Below, piece by piece: positions 1 through 8,344 of a stretch of DNA of 64,000 nucleotides. The position numbers and the translations under genes are program-made. The notes under the pieces were generated by a model, which did not search any database, had not been told where the DNA came from, and saw only the letters and a program-made list of their open reading frames with translations. The DNA lies in the NCBI GenBank assembly GCA_000242815.2, contig AHHB01000011.1, positions 124,001-188,000 of the forward strand, given 5' to 3'. Source of the stretch: Janthinobacterium lividum PAMC 25724. GTDB taxonomy: Bacteria; Pseudomonadota; Gammaproteobacteria; Burkholderiales; Burkholderiaceae_D. How positions within the stretch are numbered: the stretch's first letter is position 1; each line of letters opens with the position of its first letter.

Positions 1-51
1 GACGGAAAAGCGGAGTAAGCTTGGCACATGACTCGACTGCCAGGAGTATGC

Positions 52-1209
52 ATGCCCGCCTTCCAGTTCCGCACCGTGCCGCATCTGATCGTTGCGCCAG
101 GCGCCGCCACCCAACTGGGCGCGCACGTCGCCCATCACTTCCCCACCGTGCGCCGCGCGCTGCTCGTCACCGACGCTGGTTTTCTAGGTACGGGACTTGC
201 AGATGATCCGCTGCATAGCTTGCGAACGGCAGGCATTGAGGTGCATGTCTTTTCCGATGTGCAAGCGGATCCGTCGGAAGCGGTCGTGCTTGCAGGCGTG
301 AGCCGAGCCCAAATGTTTCACGTGGAACTCATCATCGGTCTCGGTGGCGGCAGCTCGCTGGACGTGGCCAAACTGGTCGCCGTGCTGGCAGCAGGACACC
401 AGGATCTGGCGCAACTGTATGGCATCGGCAATGTCCACAGCCAACGCCTGCCCCTGGTGCAATTACCCACTACGGCAGGCACAGGTTCCGAAGTGACGCA
501 GATTGCCATCGTCACCACAGGCGCCAGCAGCAAGATGGGCATAGTCGCGCCGCAACTATATGCAGACTTGGCCATCCTCGATGCCAAGCTGACCCTGAGC
601 TTGCCGCCCGCCGTGACAGCCGCCACCGGCATCGACGCCATGGTGCATGCGATCGAGGCGTACACCAGCCGCCTGCTGAAAAATCCCTTGTCCGACATGC
701 TGGCTATCGAAGCCTTGTCGCTATTGTCCGGTAATCTGCTCACGGCCTGCCGCGATGGCAGCAACTTGCCGGCGCGCGAAGCCATGCTGCTAGGCGCCAT
801 GCTGGCCGGCCAGGCGTTTGCCAATGCGCCCGTGGCCGCCGTGCATGCGCTTGCCTATCCCATTGGCAGCCTGTTCCACGTGCCACACGGCCTGTCGAAT
901 GCGCTGGTGCTGCCACACGTGCTGCGCTTCAATCTGTCCCACGCAGCGCCCCTGTATGCGCAACTGGCGAGCGTCGTGCAACCGGGCATCACGGGCAGCG
1001 AGAAAGCACGGGCCGAGGCCTTGATCGACGCCATGCAGGACATTAGCGCTGCCACCGGCATCGCGCGTACGCTGCGCGAAGTGGGCGTCATGACCAGCGA
1101 CCTGGACCGACTCGCCGATGACGCCATGCTGCAGACGCGATTGCTGGGCAACAATGCGCGCGTTGTCACACGCAAGGATGCCCGCGCCATCTATGCGGCA
1201 GCGCTATGA
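52..1209 (+). CDS. Iron-containing (group III) alcohol dehydrogenase
   Basis: This 385-residue protein belongs to the iron-dependent alcohol dehydrogenase family, cytosolic NAD(P)-dependent oxidoreductases acting on alcohols and aldehydes. The nucleotide-binding GGGSS motif lies near residues 98-102. The metal ligands expected for the family are visible: Asp195 and His199 in GIDAMVHAIEAY, His265, and His279 in the FHVPHG motif. The start was placed at the ATG at 52 because AGGAG sits 5 bases upstream; an in-frame ATG at 28 has no such site. The length is normal for the family. The gene converges with the hydrolase that ends 4 bases away. The natural substrate cannot be told from sequence. A parS-like site lies inside the reading frame at 314-329. 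Confidence 0.88.
   Translation: MPAFQFRTVPHLIVAPGAATQLGAHVAHHFPTVRRALLVTDAGFLGTGLADDPLHSLRTAGIEVHVFSDVQADPSEAVVLAGVSRAQMFHVELIIGLGGGSSLDVAKLVAVLAAGHQDLAQLYGIGNVHSQRLPLVQLPTTAGTGSEVTQIAIVTTGASSKMGIVAPQLYADLAILDAKLTLSLPPAVTAATGIDAMVHAIEAYTSRLLKNPLSDMLAIEALSLLSGNLLTACRDGSNLPAREAMLLGAMLAGQAFANAPVAAVHALAYPIGSLFHVPHGLSNALVLPHVLRFNLSHAAPLYAQLASVVQPGITGSEKARAEALIDAMQDISAATGIARTLREVGVMTSDLDRLADDAMLQTRLLGNNARVVTRKDARAIYAAAL
314..329. other. parS-like centromere site 1
   Basis: The 16-mer TGTTTCACGTGGAACT matches the bacterial parS consensus (TGTTNCACGTGAAACA or its complement) at 15 of 16 positions and keeps the full GTTTCACGTGGAAC core. It lies within the alcohol dehydrogenase coding sequence. ParB binds such sites to organise the origin region for segregation. 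That this copy is bound is inferred from the match and from two more copies in the window. Confidence 0.75.
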
Positions 1210-1212
1210 GAC

Positions 1213-3285
1213 TCAGTTGGGTACATCCACCACCGTGCCCGTCACGCTGATCGCATTACCCGCCAATGGCGTTGCCGCTATCGCTGGCACGTTGACATTC
1301 GTGATCAAGGTCGACGCGTCAGCGCGTGTCACCGCGCGCACCACCTGCGAGGGCGGCAACGCTTGCTTGACAGACAAATGCGCAAACATCGCGTCGAGTG
1401 CCCGGTTCAGGTACACATGCAAGGGCACGATCAGGGTCGGCAAGGCGCTGCTGAAGGAATCGAAGTGGTTGGCGTTAGTCACCTCCACATAGCGCAGTTT
1501 GCTGTTGCTCCCTTCCACGGCCGCGTTCAGGCCAAGATAGGCGCGCGAGGCTTGATTGACGGGAATCAGGGTATCGCTGCGGCCATGCACGATGATGGCT
1601 GGCTTGCCATGCAATTTTCCGCTGGCAGCTACTTCGGCCATGCCTGCCCGCACGCGCACGCTTTGCCCTTCCAAGGTGCCCTGCAAGTTGGCGCCGCTGA
1701 CGGCATCCTTGCCTATCGCCAAGCTGCGCAGGCACAGAAAGCCATCGAGCGACTGGTCCGCAATGTTGCTTGAGGGCGACACGCCAGCCGTGTAGCCCTT
1801 GGCGCCGCCCACGCTGTTCTCGTAGACGACACTGCCGGGTATACCGTTTTGCGCCGCAAAACTGGCCGCCCTTTGCGCCGAGGTAAAAGGAATCGGATTA
1901 GCGCTGCCATCGGTCTGTGCAAACGTGAAACCGCATACCTTGTCGGTCACGGAAAATTTTCCATAAGCATAGGCGTACGTCACGGCCACCAGGATATTCG
2001 TGCCCGCATGCGCGGCCTGCAGCGGATCGGAATCGACCAGCCAGCCATACGCGCGCAAGCGTTGCTTCGCATCCGCTTGCTGCGCCGCCAGGTCGGCGCC
2101 GTTCAACAGCCCCTTGGCAAGCAGCGCCGTGCAGCGTCCCGCATTACTGGCGACGGAAGCCACGCAAGGCTGATACAAGGCTGCATAGGTAGCGTAGTCG
2201 AACAACGCGCGGCCCGGATTGGCAAGCTGCACTCCGCCTTGCCGCACGCTGTAAGCACTAGACGCCGCCGGCTGAATCTGCGGCTCACTGGCGACGACGC
2301 CGCTGATCAAGTCCTGCGTATCGTGTTCCGCCGCCAGCAGGGCCGAGCCGGCACCGTTGGAAATGCTCGATGCTATCGTGATGGTGTTCTTCGGCGTCAA
2401 CCGCACGATGCGCGAACTGCCGTCGCGCGCCAGTACGCCATAACGTTGGTTCAAGACATAATACGCCATCTCGACCGCCTGCAAGGTCACCTTGCCCCAA
2501 TCCTTCTCCGGGTTTTGCTGCGAGTGCGCATGCTTGAAGGCGATGCGGTTCGGATAGGCGCTAGACCAGGCCAGCCGGTCGGCATCGCTTAAGTCGGGCA
2601 CGAAGAGTGCATTCTTGCCGGCAGCCACCCTGCCCGCGCGCGCGCCGTTCTGCAAATTGACGCTGTCGTCTTCAAACACATACAGCCCTGTGCCGGAACC
2701 TTTGTCCGCATACGCCACGGCGCAGCCCTTCTTCAAACCCCACTCGCCCGAACTGCCGATGGCGCCATAGATGCCGCGCGAGCCGCTCGACGTGCCCGTG
2801 ACGATGCAGGCACGCTCAGGATCGAAGCTGGCCGGTACCTGCACCATCAAGCTGACATTCTTCTTGCCCGTACCATCGTCGGCGTAGGCGATGTATTCAC
2901 TGCCGGCTACCAGGCCCTCGCCCGCGCCCACGTTCCCGGACGCATCGACGTTCGGGCCATACAGGGTGCCATAGCCGCTGTTGGCGGCAATATCGAGCAC
3001 GGCGCGATAATTGGCGTAGATGGCATTGCGGCGCAGTTCGAGCGGCGTCGGCTGCTCCGCATTCGCATACGCGGGCGTGGCGCCCGCCAGCCCCGTCTTG
3101 CCCAGACCTGCCGTGAGTAAATCGTTCGTCTTGCCGTCGTAATCAGCGCGCGTGATCATGCCCAGGTAGCTGGGCAATTGATTCAGTTCTTCCGCTGCAT
3201 GGTTGCTGCCGCAGCCTGCCAAGGCCAGCATGGCGCACAAACTCATGCCAGTGCCCGCCCGCGTGATCGTGATCATCGTTTGCAT
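1213..3285 (-). CDS. D-(-)-3-hydroxybutyrate oligomer hydrolase (lipoprotein)
   Basis: The 690-residue product matches the 3HB-oligomer hydrolase family (3HBOH), which cleaves short oligomers released from poly-3-hydroxybutyrate into monomers. An N-terminal export signal ends in a lipobox (LALAGC, Cys25), so the enzyme is probably lipid-anchored outside the cytoplasm. A serine-hydrolase-like SISNGAG motif near residue 310 is the likely nucleophile region. The start at 3285 has GGAGAG about 7 bases upstream. A terminator at 3323-3352 separates it from the liv operon, so it is probably transcribed on its own. Length agrees with the family. Confidence 0.85.
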   Translation of the reverse strand: MQTMITITRAGTGMSLCAMLALAGCGSNHAAEELNQLPSYLGMITRADYDGKTNDLLTAGLGKTGLAGATPAYANAEQPTPLELRRNAIYANYRAVLDIAANSGYGTLYGPNVDASGNVGAGEGLVAGSEYIAYADDGTGKKNVSLMVQVPASFDPERACIVTGTSSGSRGIYGAIGSSGEWGLKKGCAVAYADKGSGTGLYVFEDDSVNLQNGARAGRVAAGKNALFVPDLSDADRLAWSSAYPNRIAFKHAHSQQNPEKDWGKVTLQAVEMAYYVLNQRYGVLARDGSSRIVRLTPKNTITIASSISNGAGSALLAAEHDTQDLISGVVASEPQIQPAASSAYSVRQGGVQLANPGRALFDYATYAALYQPCVASVASNAGRCTALLAKGLLNGADLAAQQADAKQRLRAYGWLVDSDPLQAAHAGTNILVAVTYAYAYGKFSVTDKVCGFTFAQTDGSANPIPFTSAQRAASFAAQNGIPGSVVYENSVGGAKGYTAGVSPSSNIADQSLDGFLCLRSLAIGKDAVSGANLQGTLEGQSVRVRAGMAEVAASGKLHGKPAIIVHGRSDTLIPVNQASRAYLGLNAAVEGSNSKLRYVEVTNANHFDSFSSALPTLIVPLHVYLNRALDAMFAHLSVKQALPPSQVVRAVTRADASTLITNVNVPAIAATPLAGNAISVTGTVVDVPN

Positions 3286-3322
3286 GGAGCTTCTCTCCGT
3301 TCTAGTAACAGTGGGTGCCGAA

Positions 3323-3352
3323 TGAAAAACGCCGGACTATCGGTCCGGCGTT
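3323..3352 (-). terminator. Rho-independent terminator of the liv-type operon
   Basis: On the minus strand a 10-bp stem (AACGCCGGAC with GTCCGGCGTT, 5-base loop) is followed by a run of five T. It lies directly after livM and before the hydrolase start. Confidence 0.85.
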
Positions 3353-3361
3353 GCTTGAAAA

Positions 3362-4342
3362 TCAGACAGCGGCTTTGGCCGCCCTGCCGCCGAAGCGCGC
3401 AATGGCTTCGCCGACGATGCCGCGCCGGAACAGCAAGACGCAAATGACAAAGATCACGCCAGTGACCATACCCACCGATTCGCCCAGAGTGCCAAACCAC
3501 TCGATACCCGTGTGCGTGGCCAGATACGTGCCAACATCGCCCAACTTGTTTTCCAGCGCGATGATCAATACTGCGCCAAGGATGGGACCGGACAGCGTGC
3601 CCATGCCACCGACCAAGGTCATCAGCACGACCAGGCCGGACATGCCCCAGTAGACATCGGTAAGGGTTTCAAAGCCCAGCACCAGCGTCTTGGTGGCGCC
3701 GGCCAGTGCCGCCAGCGAGGCCGACAGCACGATGGCCATCAGCTTGTACTTGTTGACGTCGTAACCGAGCGAGATGGCGCGCGGTTCATTTTCCTTGATG
3801 GCCTTGAGTACTTGGCCGAACGGCGAGTGGATGGTGCGCACGATCAGGGCGAAGCCGGCGATGAAGATGGCCAGCACCACGTAGTACAGCACCGTGTCAT
3901 TAGCCAGGTCTATCATGCCCAACAAGGTTCCACGTGGAACACCCTGCAAGCCATCCTCGCCACCGGTGAACGGCAGGCGCAAGGCAAGGAAGTACACCAT
4001 CTGCGCCAGCGCCAAGGTGATCATCGTAAAGTAAATGCCTTGACGGCGGATCGCCAGGCCGCCGATCACCAGGCCTAGCAAGGCCCCCGTGGCAACGCCG
4101 GCCAGCAAGCCCAGTTCCGTTGGCCAACCCCAGGTGCGCAGCGCGTAGCCGGTCACATAGCCGGCACCGCCAAAGAAGGCGGCATGACCGAACGACAGCA
4201 GGCCGGTATAGCCGATCAGCAAGTTAAAGGCGCAGGCAAACAGGGCAAAGCACAATAACTTCATCAGGAAGACGGGATAACCGTAAAACGGCGCCGCCAA
4301 CGCCAGCAGCAAGGCAATGGCGTAGCCTACATTCTTATTCAT
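3362..4342 (-). CDS. livM: Branched-chain amino acid type ABC transporter permease LivM
   Basis: This 326-residue inner-membrane permease has about nine hydrophobic segments and the LivM-family core (SFGHAAFFGGAGYVTGY near residues 50-66). With LivH it forms the channel of a HAAT-type ABC importer for branched-chain amino acids or related amides and acids. The start at 4342 is preceded by GGAGC at a usable distance. It is the last gene of the livG-livF-SBP-livH-livM run, 31 bases after livH. A parS-like site lies inside the frame at 3925-3940. The actual substrate is not known. Confidence 0.9.
   Translation of the reverse strand: MNKNVGYAIALLLALAAPFYGYPVFLMKLLCFALFACAFNLLIGYTGLLSFGHAAFFGGAGYVTGYALRTWGWPTELGLLAGVATGALLGLVIGGLAIRRQGIYFTMITLALAQMVYFLALRLPFTGGEDGLQGVPRGTLLGMIDLANDTVLYYVVLAIFIAGFALIVRTIHSPFGQVLKAIKENEPRAISLGYDVNKYKLMAIVLSASLAALAGATKTLVLGFETLTDVYWGMSGLVVLMTLVGGMGTLSGPILGAVLIIALENKLGDVGTYLATHTGIEWFGTLGESVGMVTGVIFVICVLLFRRGIVGEAIARFGGRAAKAAV
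3925..3940. other. parS-like centromere site 2
   Basis: GGTTCCACGTGGAACA contains the perfectly palindromic 14-bp core GTTCCACGTGGAAC, matching both half-site variants of parS. It lies in the livM coding sequence. Confidence 0.72.
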
Positions 4343-4373
4343 CGTGGTAGCTCCAATACATGACTGATGAGGA

Positions 4374-5258
4374 TTACTTTTCTTTGCCGAACAGGCCGGC
4401 GGGACGCAGCAGGAGCACGATGACCATCACCACGAACACCACGGTGGCCGAGCCTTCCGGGTAGAACACGCGAGTCAGGCCCTCGATCACACCCAAGCCC
4501 AGGCCCGTCAAGATGGAGCCCATGATGGAACCCATGCCGCCGATCACCACCACGGCAAACACGACGATGATCAGGTTCGAGCCCATCAGCGGCGACACCT
4601 GAATGATGGGCGCCGCCAGCACGCCGGCGAAACCGGCCAGTGCCACGCCAAAGCCATACGTCAGTGTCACCATCAGCGGCACATTGATGCCGAACGCTTC
4701 CACCAATTTCGGGTTTTCCGTGCCGGCCCGCAGGTAGGCCCCCAATTTGGTTTTTTCAATGACGAACCAGGTGGCCAGGCACACGGAGAGCGAAGCGATC
4801 ACCACCCAGGCGCGGTAGTTCGGCAATATCATGAAACCCAGATCGGTTGCGCCAGCGAGCGCTTCAGGCACGGCGTACGGCTGGCCCGAAACGCCATAGA
4901 AGGAGCGAAACACGCCTTCCATGATCAGGGTGATGCCAAAAGTCAGCAGCAAGCCATACAGGTGGTCGAGCTTATACAGCCAGCGCAGCATGGTTTTTTC
5001 GATCACGATGCCGACCAGGCCGACCAGGATCGGGGCAATGACCAGCATGGCCCAGTAATTGATGTCGAAGTAACTGAGGCCCATCCAGGCCAGAAAGGCG
5101 CCCATCATGTACATGGCGCCATGCGAGAAATTAATGACATTAAGCAAGCCGAAGATGACGGCCAGACCGAGGGACAACATGGCATAAAACGAGCCGTTGA
5201 CAAGACCCAGCAGCAGCTGGCTCATCATCGCTTGTAATGGAACGCCGAAAATTTCCAT
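4374..5258 (-). CDS. livH: Branched-chain amino acid type ABC transporter permease LivH
   Basis: The 294-residue protein is an integral membrane permease of the LivH family. The N-terminal LLLGLVNGSFYAMLSLGLAVIFGLLNVINFSHGA region (in part) and the VVIGGMGSIMGSILTGL cytoplasmic loop, which contacts the ATPases, are typical. It pairs with LivM and is transcribed between the binding protein and livM. No strong ribosome binding site is seen at 5258, so the start is chosen by homology. Length fits the family. Confidence 0.9.
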   Translation of the reverse strand: MEIFGVPLQAMMSQLLLGLVNGSFYAMLSLGLAVIFGLLNVINFSHGAMYMMGAFLAWMGLSYFDINYWAMLVIAPILVGLVGIVIEKTMLRWLYKLDHLYGLLLTFGITLIMEGVFRSFYGVSGQPYAVPEALAGATDLGFMILPNYRAWVVIASLSVCLATWFVIEKTKLGAYLRAGTENPKLVEAFGINVPLMVTLTYGFGVALAGFAGVLAAPIIQVSPLMGSNLIIVVFAVVVIGGMGSIMGSILTGLGLGVIEGLTRVFYPEGSATVVFVVMVIVLLLRPAGLFGKEK

Positions 5259-5424
5259 GGCATCACAGTATAAAAAGCACCGCCACAGGACGGTGTCATA
5301 TCAAGGGAAACACGCCACCGCAGACCAGGCTGGCGCGGCGGCGCAAGGCGAACCCTGCGCGCAAAGAGCGTACAGGACAGAGCGCCCGCGCGGTGGCGGG
5401 CAAGCTGTAGATATTGCTACAGCC

Positions 5425-6642
5425 TTACTTCCACAGGGAACACTTCGATTCGGCCTTGGTCACAAACGCTTGCGCACCAGGCACGGTGGCGACCACCTTG
5501 TAGTAATCCCACGGGTATTTCGACTCGGATGGCTTCTTCACTTCCATCAGATACATATCGTGCACCATGCGGCCATCGGGGCGCACTTCGCCATTGTGGG
5601 TAAACATATCGTTGATTTTGGTCTTTTTCAGGTGGGCCATGACCTTTTCGGTGTCGTCCGTGCCCAGCGCCTTGACGGCATTGAGGTAGTTCGCCGCAGC
5701 CGAATAGTCGGCCGCCTGCAGCATCGACGGTTCCTTCTTCATCTTTGCGAAATAGCGTTTCGACCAGGCGCGCGTTTCCGCATTCAAGTCCCAGTACCAG
5801 CCGTCCGTCAAGTACATGCCTTGCGTCAGGTTCAAGCCCAGCGAATGGATGTCATTGATGAAGATCAGCAAGCCGGCCAGCTTCATCGTTTTCGTCAAGC
5901 CAAACTCATTGGCCGCCTTGATGCTGTTGATGGCATCGCCGCCCGCATTGGCCAGGCCCAGAATCTGCGGCTTGGCAGCCTGCGCCTGCAACAGGAACGA
6001 GGAGAAATCCGAGGCGCCCAACGGATGCTTGACGCTACCGAGTACCTTGCCGCCAGCCGCCTTGACGACCTCGGCCGTGTCTTTTTCCAGCGAGTGGCCA
6101 AACGCGTAATCGGCCGTCATGAAATACCAGCTCTTGCCGCCCTGCTTGACGATAGTGCCGCCCGTCCCGCGCGCCAGCGCTACCGTGTCGTAGGCGTAAT
6201 GCACGGTGTAAGGCGTGCATTCTTCATTCGTCAGGCGCGAGGAACCGGCGCCGATGGCGATGAAGATTTTTTTCTTTTCCGCCGCAACCTTGGCCATGGC
6301 CAGGCTGGCACCGGAGTTGGTACCGCCGATCAGCATGTCGACGCCTTGCTGGTCAAACCACTCGCGCGCCTTCGAGGCGGCGATGTCGGCCTTGTTTTGA
6401 TGGTCGGCAGAGATGAATTCCACCTTTTTTCCGGCCAATACCACGCCGGCATCGGCGATCGCCATCTTGATGGCTTCGGCGCCACCGAGGCCGTCGACGT
6501 CGGAATACACGCCGGACATGTCGGAAATGAAGCCGATCTTGATGGTGTCACCCGATACCTGGGCGTGCGCGGCGCTGGACAAGCCCAGTGCCGACAAGGT
6601 ACACAGAGTGGCGGTGGCAATGGCGATAGCGTTACGTTTCAT
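5425..6642 (-). CDS. Periplasmic amino-acid/amide ABC transporter binding protein
   Basis: The 405-residue protein has a clear signal peptide ending near AHAQ (about residue 28) and the type I periplasmic binding fold of the LivK/urea-amide family (IKIGFISDMSGVYSDVDG after the signal). It captures the ligand for the LivHMGF importer. GGAGA precedes the ATG at 6642. The second-domain pattern (YPWDYYKVVATVPG) is common in amide or aromatic-acid binding members, so the substrate need not be leucine. It sits between livF and livH, as is common in Burkholderiales. Confidence 0.88.
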   Translation of the reverse strand: MKRNAIAIATATLCTLSALGLSSAAHAQVSGDTIKIGFISDMSGVYSDVDGLGGAEAIKMAIADAGVVLAGKKVEFISADHQNKADIAASKAREWFDQQGVDMLIGGTNSGASLAMAKVAAEKKKIFIAIGAGSSRLTNEECTPYTVHYAYDTVALARGTGGTIVKQGGKSWYFMTADYAFGHSLEKDTAEVVKAAGGKVLGSVKHPLGASDFSSFLLQAQAAKPQILGLANAGGDAINSIKAANEFGLTKTMKLAGLLIFINDIHSLGLNLTQGMYLTDGWYWDLNAETRAWSKRYFAKMKKEPSMLQAADYSAAANYLNAVKALGTDDTEKVMAHLKKTKINDMFTHNGEVRPDGRMVHDMYLMEVKKPSESKYPWDYYKVVATVPGAQAFVTKAESKCSLWK

Positions 6643-6712
6643 AGTGTCTCCGTTGGGATTATTGTTGGCTATTTAAACGATTGCTCGATGACGATACGGA
6701 ACTACATGGGCA

Positions 6713-7441
6713 TTACACGCCAAGCAGCTCGGTCAATACCGGCATCTTGGCTTCCAGTTCGGATGCAGCAAAAGTCTCGACAATCTGACCGTGCTCCATC
6801 ACATAAAACCGGTCCGCCAGCGGTGCGGCAAACCGGAAATTCTGTTCCACCATGACAATGGTGTAACCTTTCGCTTTCAGGGTGGTGATCATGCGCGCCA
6901 GCCCTTGTACGATGACAGGTGCCAAGCCTTCGGATATTTCATCGAGCAGCAGCAGGCGCGCACCGGTGCGCAAGATACGCGCCACGGCCAGCATCTGTTG
7001 TTCCCCGCCCGACAGGCGCGTGCCCTGGCTGTGGCGGCGCTCCTGCAAATTTGGGAACATGGCATAGATTTCCTCGACCGACATGCCCTTCCCGCCGCTA
7101 GCCAGAGTCGGCGGCAACATCAGGTTTTCCTCGGTCGACAGCGATGAAAAAATACCGCGCTCTTCGGGACAATAGCCGATGCCCAGGTGGGCGATTTTGT
7201 GCGTGGCCAAACCTATTGCTTCAACACCATTGACTTTGATGGAGCCCGTGCGTGCGCCCGTCAAGCCCATGATGGCGCGCAAGGTGGTTGTCCGTCCGGC
7301 GCCATTGCGGCCCAGCAAAGTCACCACTTCGCCCTGCCCTACTTTCAGATTCACGTCGTGCAAGATGTGCGATTCACCGTACCAGGTGTGCAGTTGTGTA
7401 ATTTCCAGCGCCGGCGTGCCTGTCTTCGATTGCGTCGTCAT
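6713..7441 (-). CDS. livF: ABC transporter ATP-binding protein LivF
   Basis: This 242-residue cytoplasmic ATPase powers the LivHM importer. The signature LSGGEQQ and Walker B LLLLDEISEG are intact. The Walker A motif reads GRNGAGRTTT, so the invariant lysine is replaced by arginine (codon CGG). The start is taken at the ATG at 7441, which overlaps the livG stop as TGATG; a TTG lies one codon upstream. The overlap implies translational coupling. Function is probably kept through pairing with LivG, which has a normal Walker A. Confidence 0.9.
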   Translation of the reverse strand: MTTQSKTGTPALEITQLHTWYGESHILHDVNLKVGQGEVVTLLGRNGAGRTTTLRAIMGLTGARTGSIKVNGVEAIGLATHKIAHLGIGYCPEERGIFSSLSTEENLMLPPTLASGGKGMSVEEIYAMFPNLQERRHSQGTRLSGGEQQMLAVARILRTGARLLLLDEISEGLAPVIVQGLARMITTLKAKGYTIVMVEQNFRFAAPLADRFYVMEHGQIVETFAASELEAKMPVLTELLGV

Positions 7442-8211
7442 CAATGCGCCCCTTCCAGCTCGGCGTGGGTGGTGCCCATGTACGCTTCCATCACCTGTGG
7501 ATTACGCGACACTTCCGTATAACTGCCTTCGGCCAGCATGGCGCCGCGCTGCAGGACAGAAATCTTGTCGCAAATGCCGGAGACCACGCTCATATTGTGT
7601 TCCACCATCAGGATGGTGCGCCCAGCCGACACCTTTTTGATCAGTTCCGTCACACGATGCACGTCTTCATGACCCATGCCCTGCGTCGGCTCGTCGAGCA
7701 ACATCATTTCCGGCGCCATTGCCAAGGTGGTGGCAATTTCCAGCGCCCGCTTGCGGCCATACGGCATATCGACCGTGATGGTGTCGGCAAACTCCGTCAG
7801 GTCGACTTCGGCCAGCAAGGCCATGGCACGGTCGTTGAGCTGGCTCAGGGAACGTTCGCTTTTCCAGAAATGAAAGGAAGTGCCCAGCTGGCGCTGCAAG
7901 CCGATGCGCACATTTTGCAGCACGGACAAATGCGGGAAAACGGCGGAAATCTGGAAGGAACGAATCACGCCCATGCGGGCGATTTGCGCCGGTTTGGCAG
8001 CCGTGATGTCTTTCCCATTGAACAGGATCTGTCCGGAAGTGGGGATCAGGAATTTGGTGAGCAAGTTGAAGCACGTGGTCTTGCCGGCGCCGTTGGGACC
8101 GATCAAGGCATGGATATGACCGCGCTCTACCTGCAGGTTCACCTCGCTCACTGCGGTGAATCCCTTGAATTGCTTGGTCAAATTTCTTGTTTCCAAGATG
8201 ACGTTTGACAT
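7441..8211 (-). CDS. livG: ABC transporter ATP-binding protein LivG
   Basis: The 256-residue ATPase carries Walker A GPNGAGKTT, a proteobacterial LivG-type Q-loop region (GVIRSFQISAVFP) and Walker B MMLLDEPTQG. A second ATG at 8211 lies 5 bases after AGGAG, while the first ATG at 8214 is too close, so 8211 is preferred. It is the first gene of the operon. Its signature motif is not the textbook LSGGQ: the sequence before Walker B reads DMPYGRKRALEIA, as in several amide-transporter LivG proteins. Confidence 0.9.
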   Translation of the reverse strand: MSNVILETRNLTKQFKGFTAVSEVNLQVERGHIHALIGPNGAGKTTCFNLLTKFLIPTSGQILFNGKDITAAKPAQIARMGVIRSFQISAVFPHLSVLQNVRIGLQRQLGTSFHFWKSERSLSQLNDRAMALLAEVDLTEFADTITVDMPYGRKRALEIATTLAMAPEMMLLDEPTQGMGHEDVHRVTELIKKVSAGRTILMVEHNMSVVSGICDKISVLQRGAMLAEGSYTEVSRNPQVMEAYMGTTHAELEGAH

Positions 8212-8253
8212 CATGTCTCCTAGTTGTACTTTTTGTACTATTTAGTCATTTTT

Positions 8254-8282
8254 ATAATACACAACTTAAATTTAACGCACAA
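8254..8282 (-). promoter_or_regulatory. Predicted sigma-70 promoter of the liv-type operon
   Basis: On the minus strand TTGTGC (-35) and TATTAT (-10) are separated by exactly 17 bases, about 45 bases upstream of livG. Between it and the gene lies a short inverted repeat (GTAC-AAAAA-GTAC, about 8224-8238) that could bind a regulator. Only the -10 is close to consensus. Confidence 0.45.
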
Positions 8283-8344
8283 TACAGTATAACTACGGGG
8301 AATTTTCGCCAGCCCGAATGGCGCAAAGCCATGCTGGCACGTAC

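Noticed and set aside
872-887. A fourth parS-like sequence, TGTTCCACGTGCCACA
   Set aside because: It matches 14 of 16 positions but the right half-site is broken, and the bases encode the conserved FHVPHG metal-binding motif of iron alcohol dehydrogenases, which explains them.
5197-6855. Long plus-strand reading frame opposite the binding-protein gene
   Set aside because: It is a mirror of the high-GC coding strand; the minus-strand protein has clear signal peptide and family motifs.
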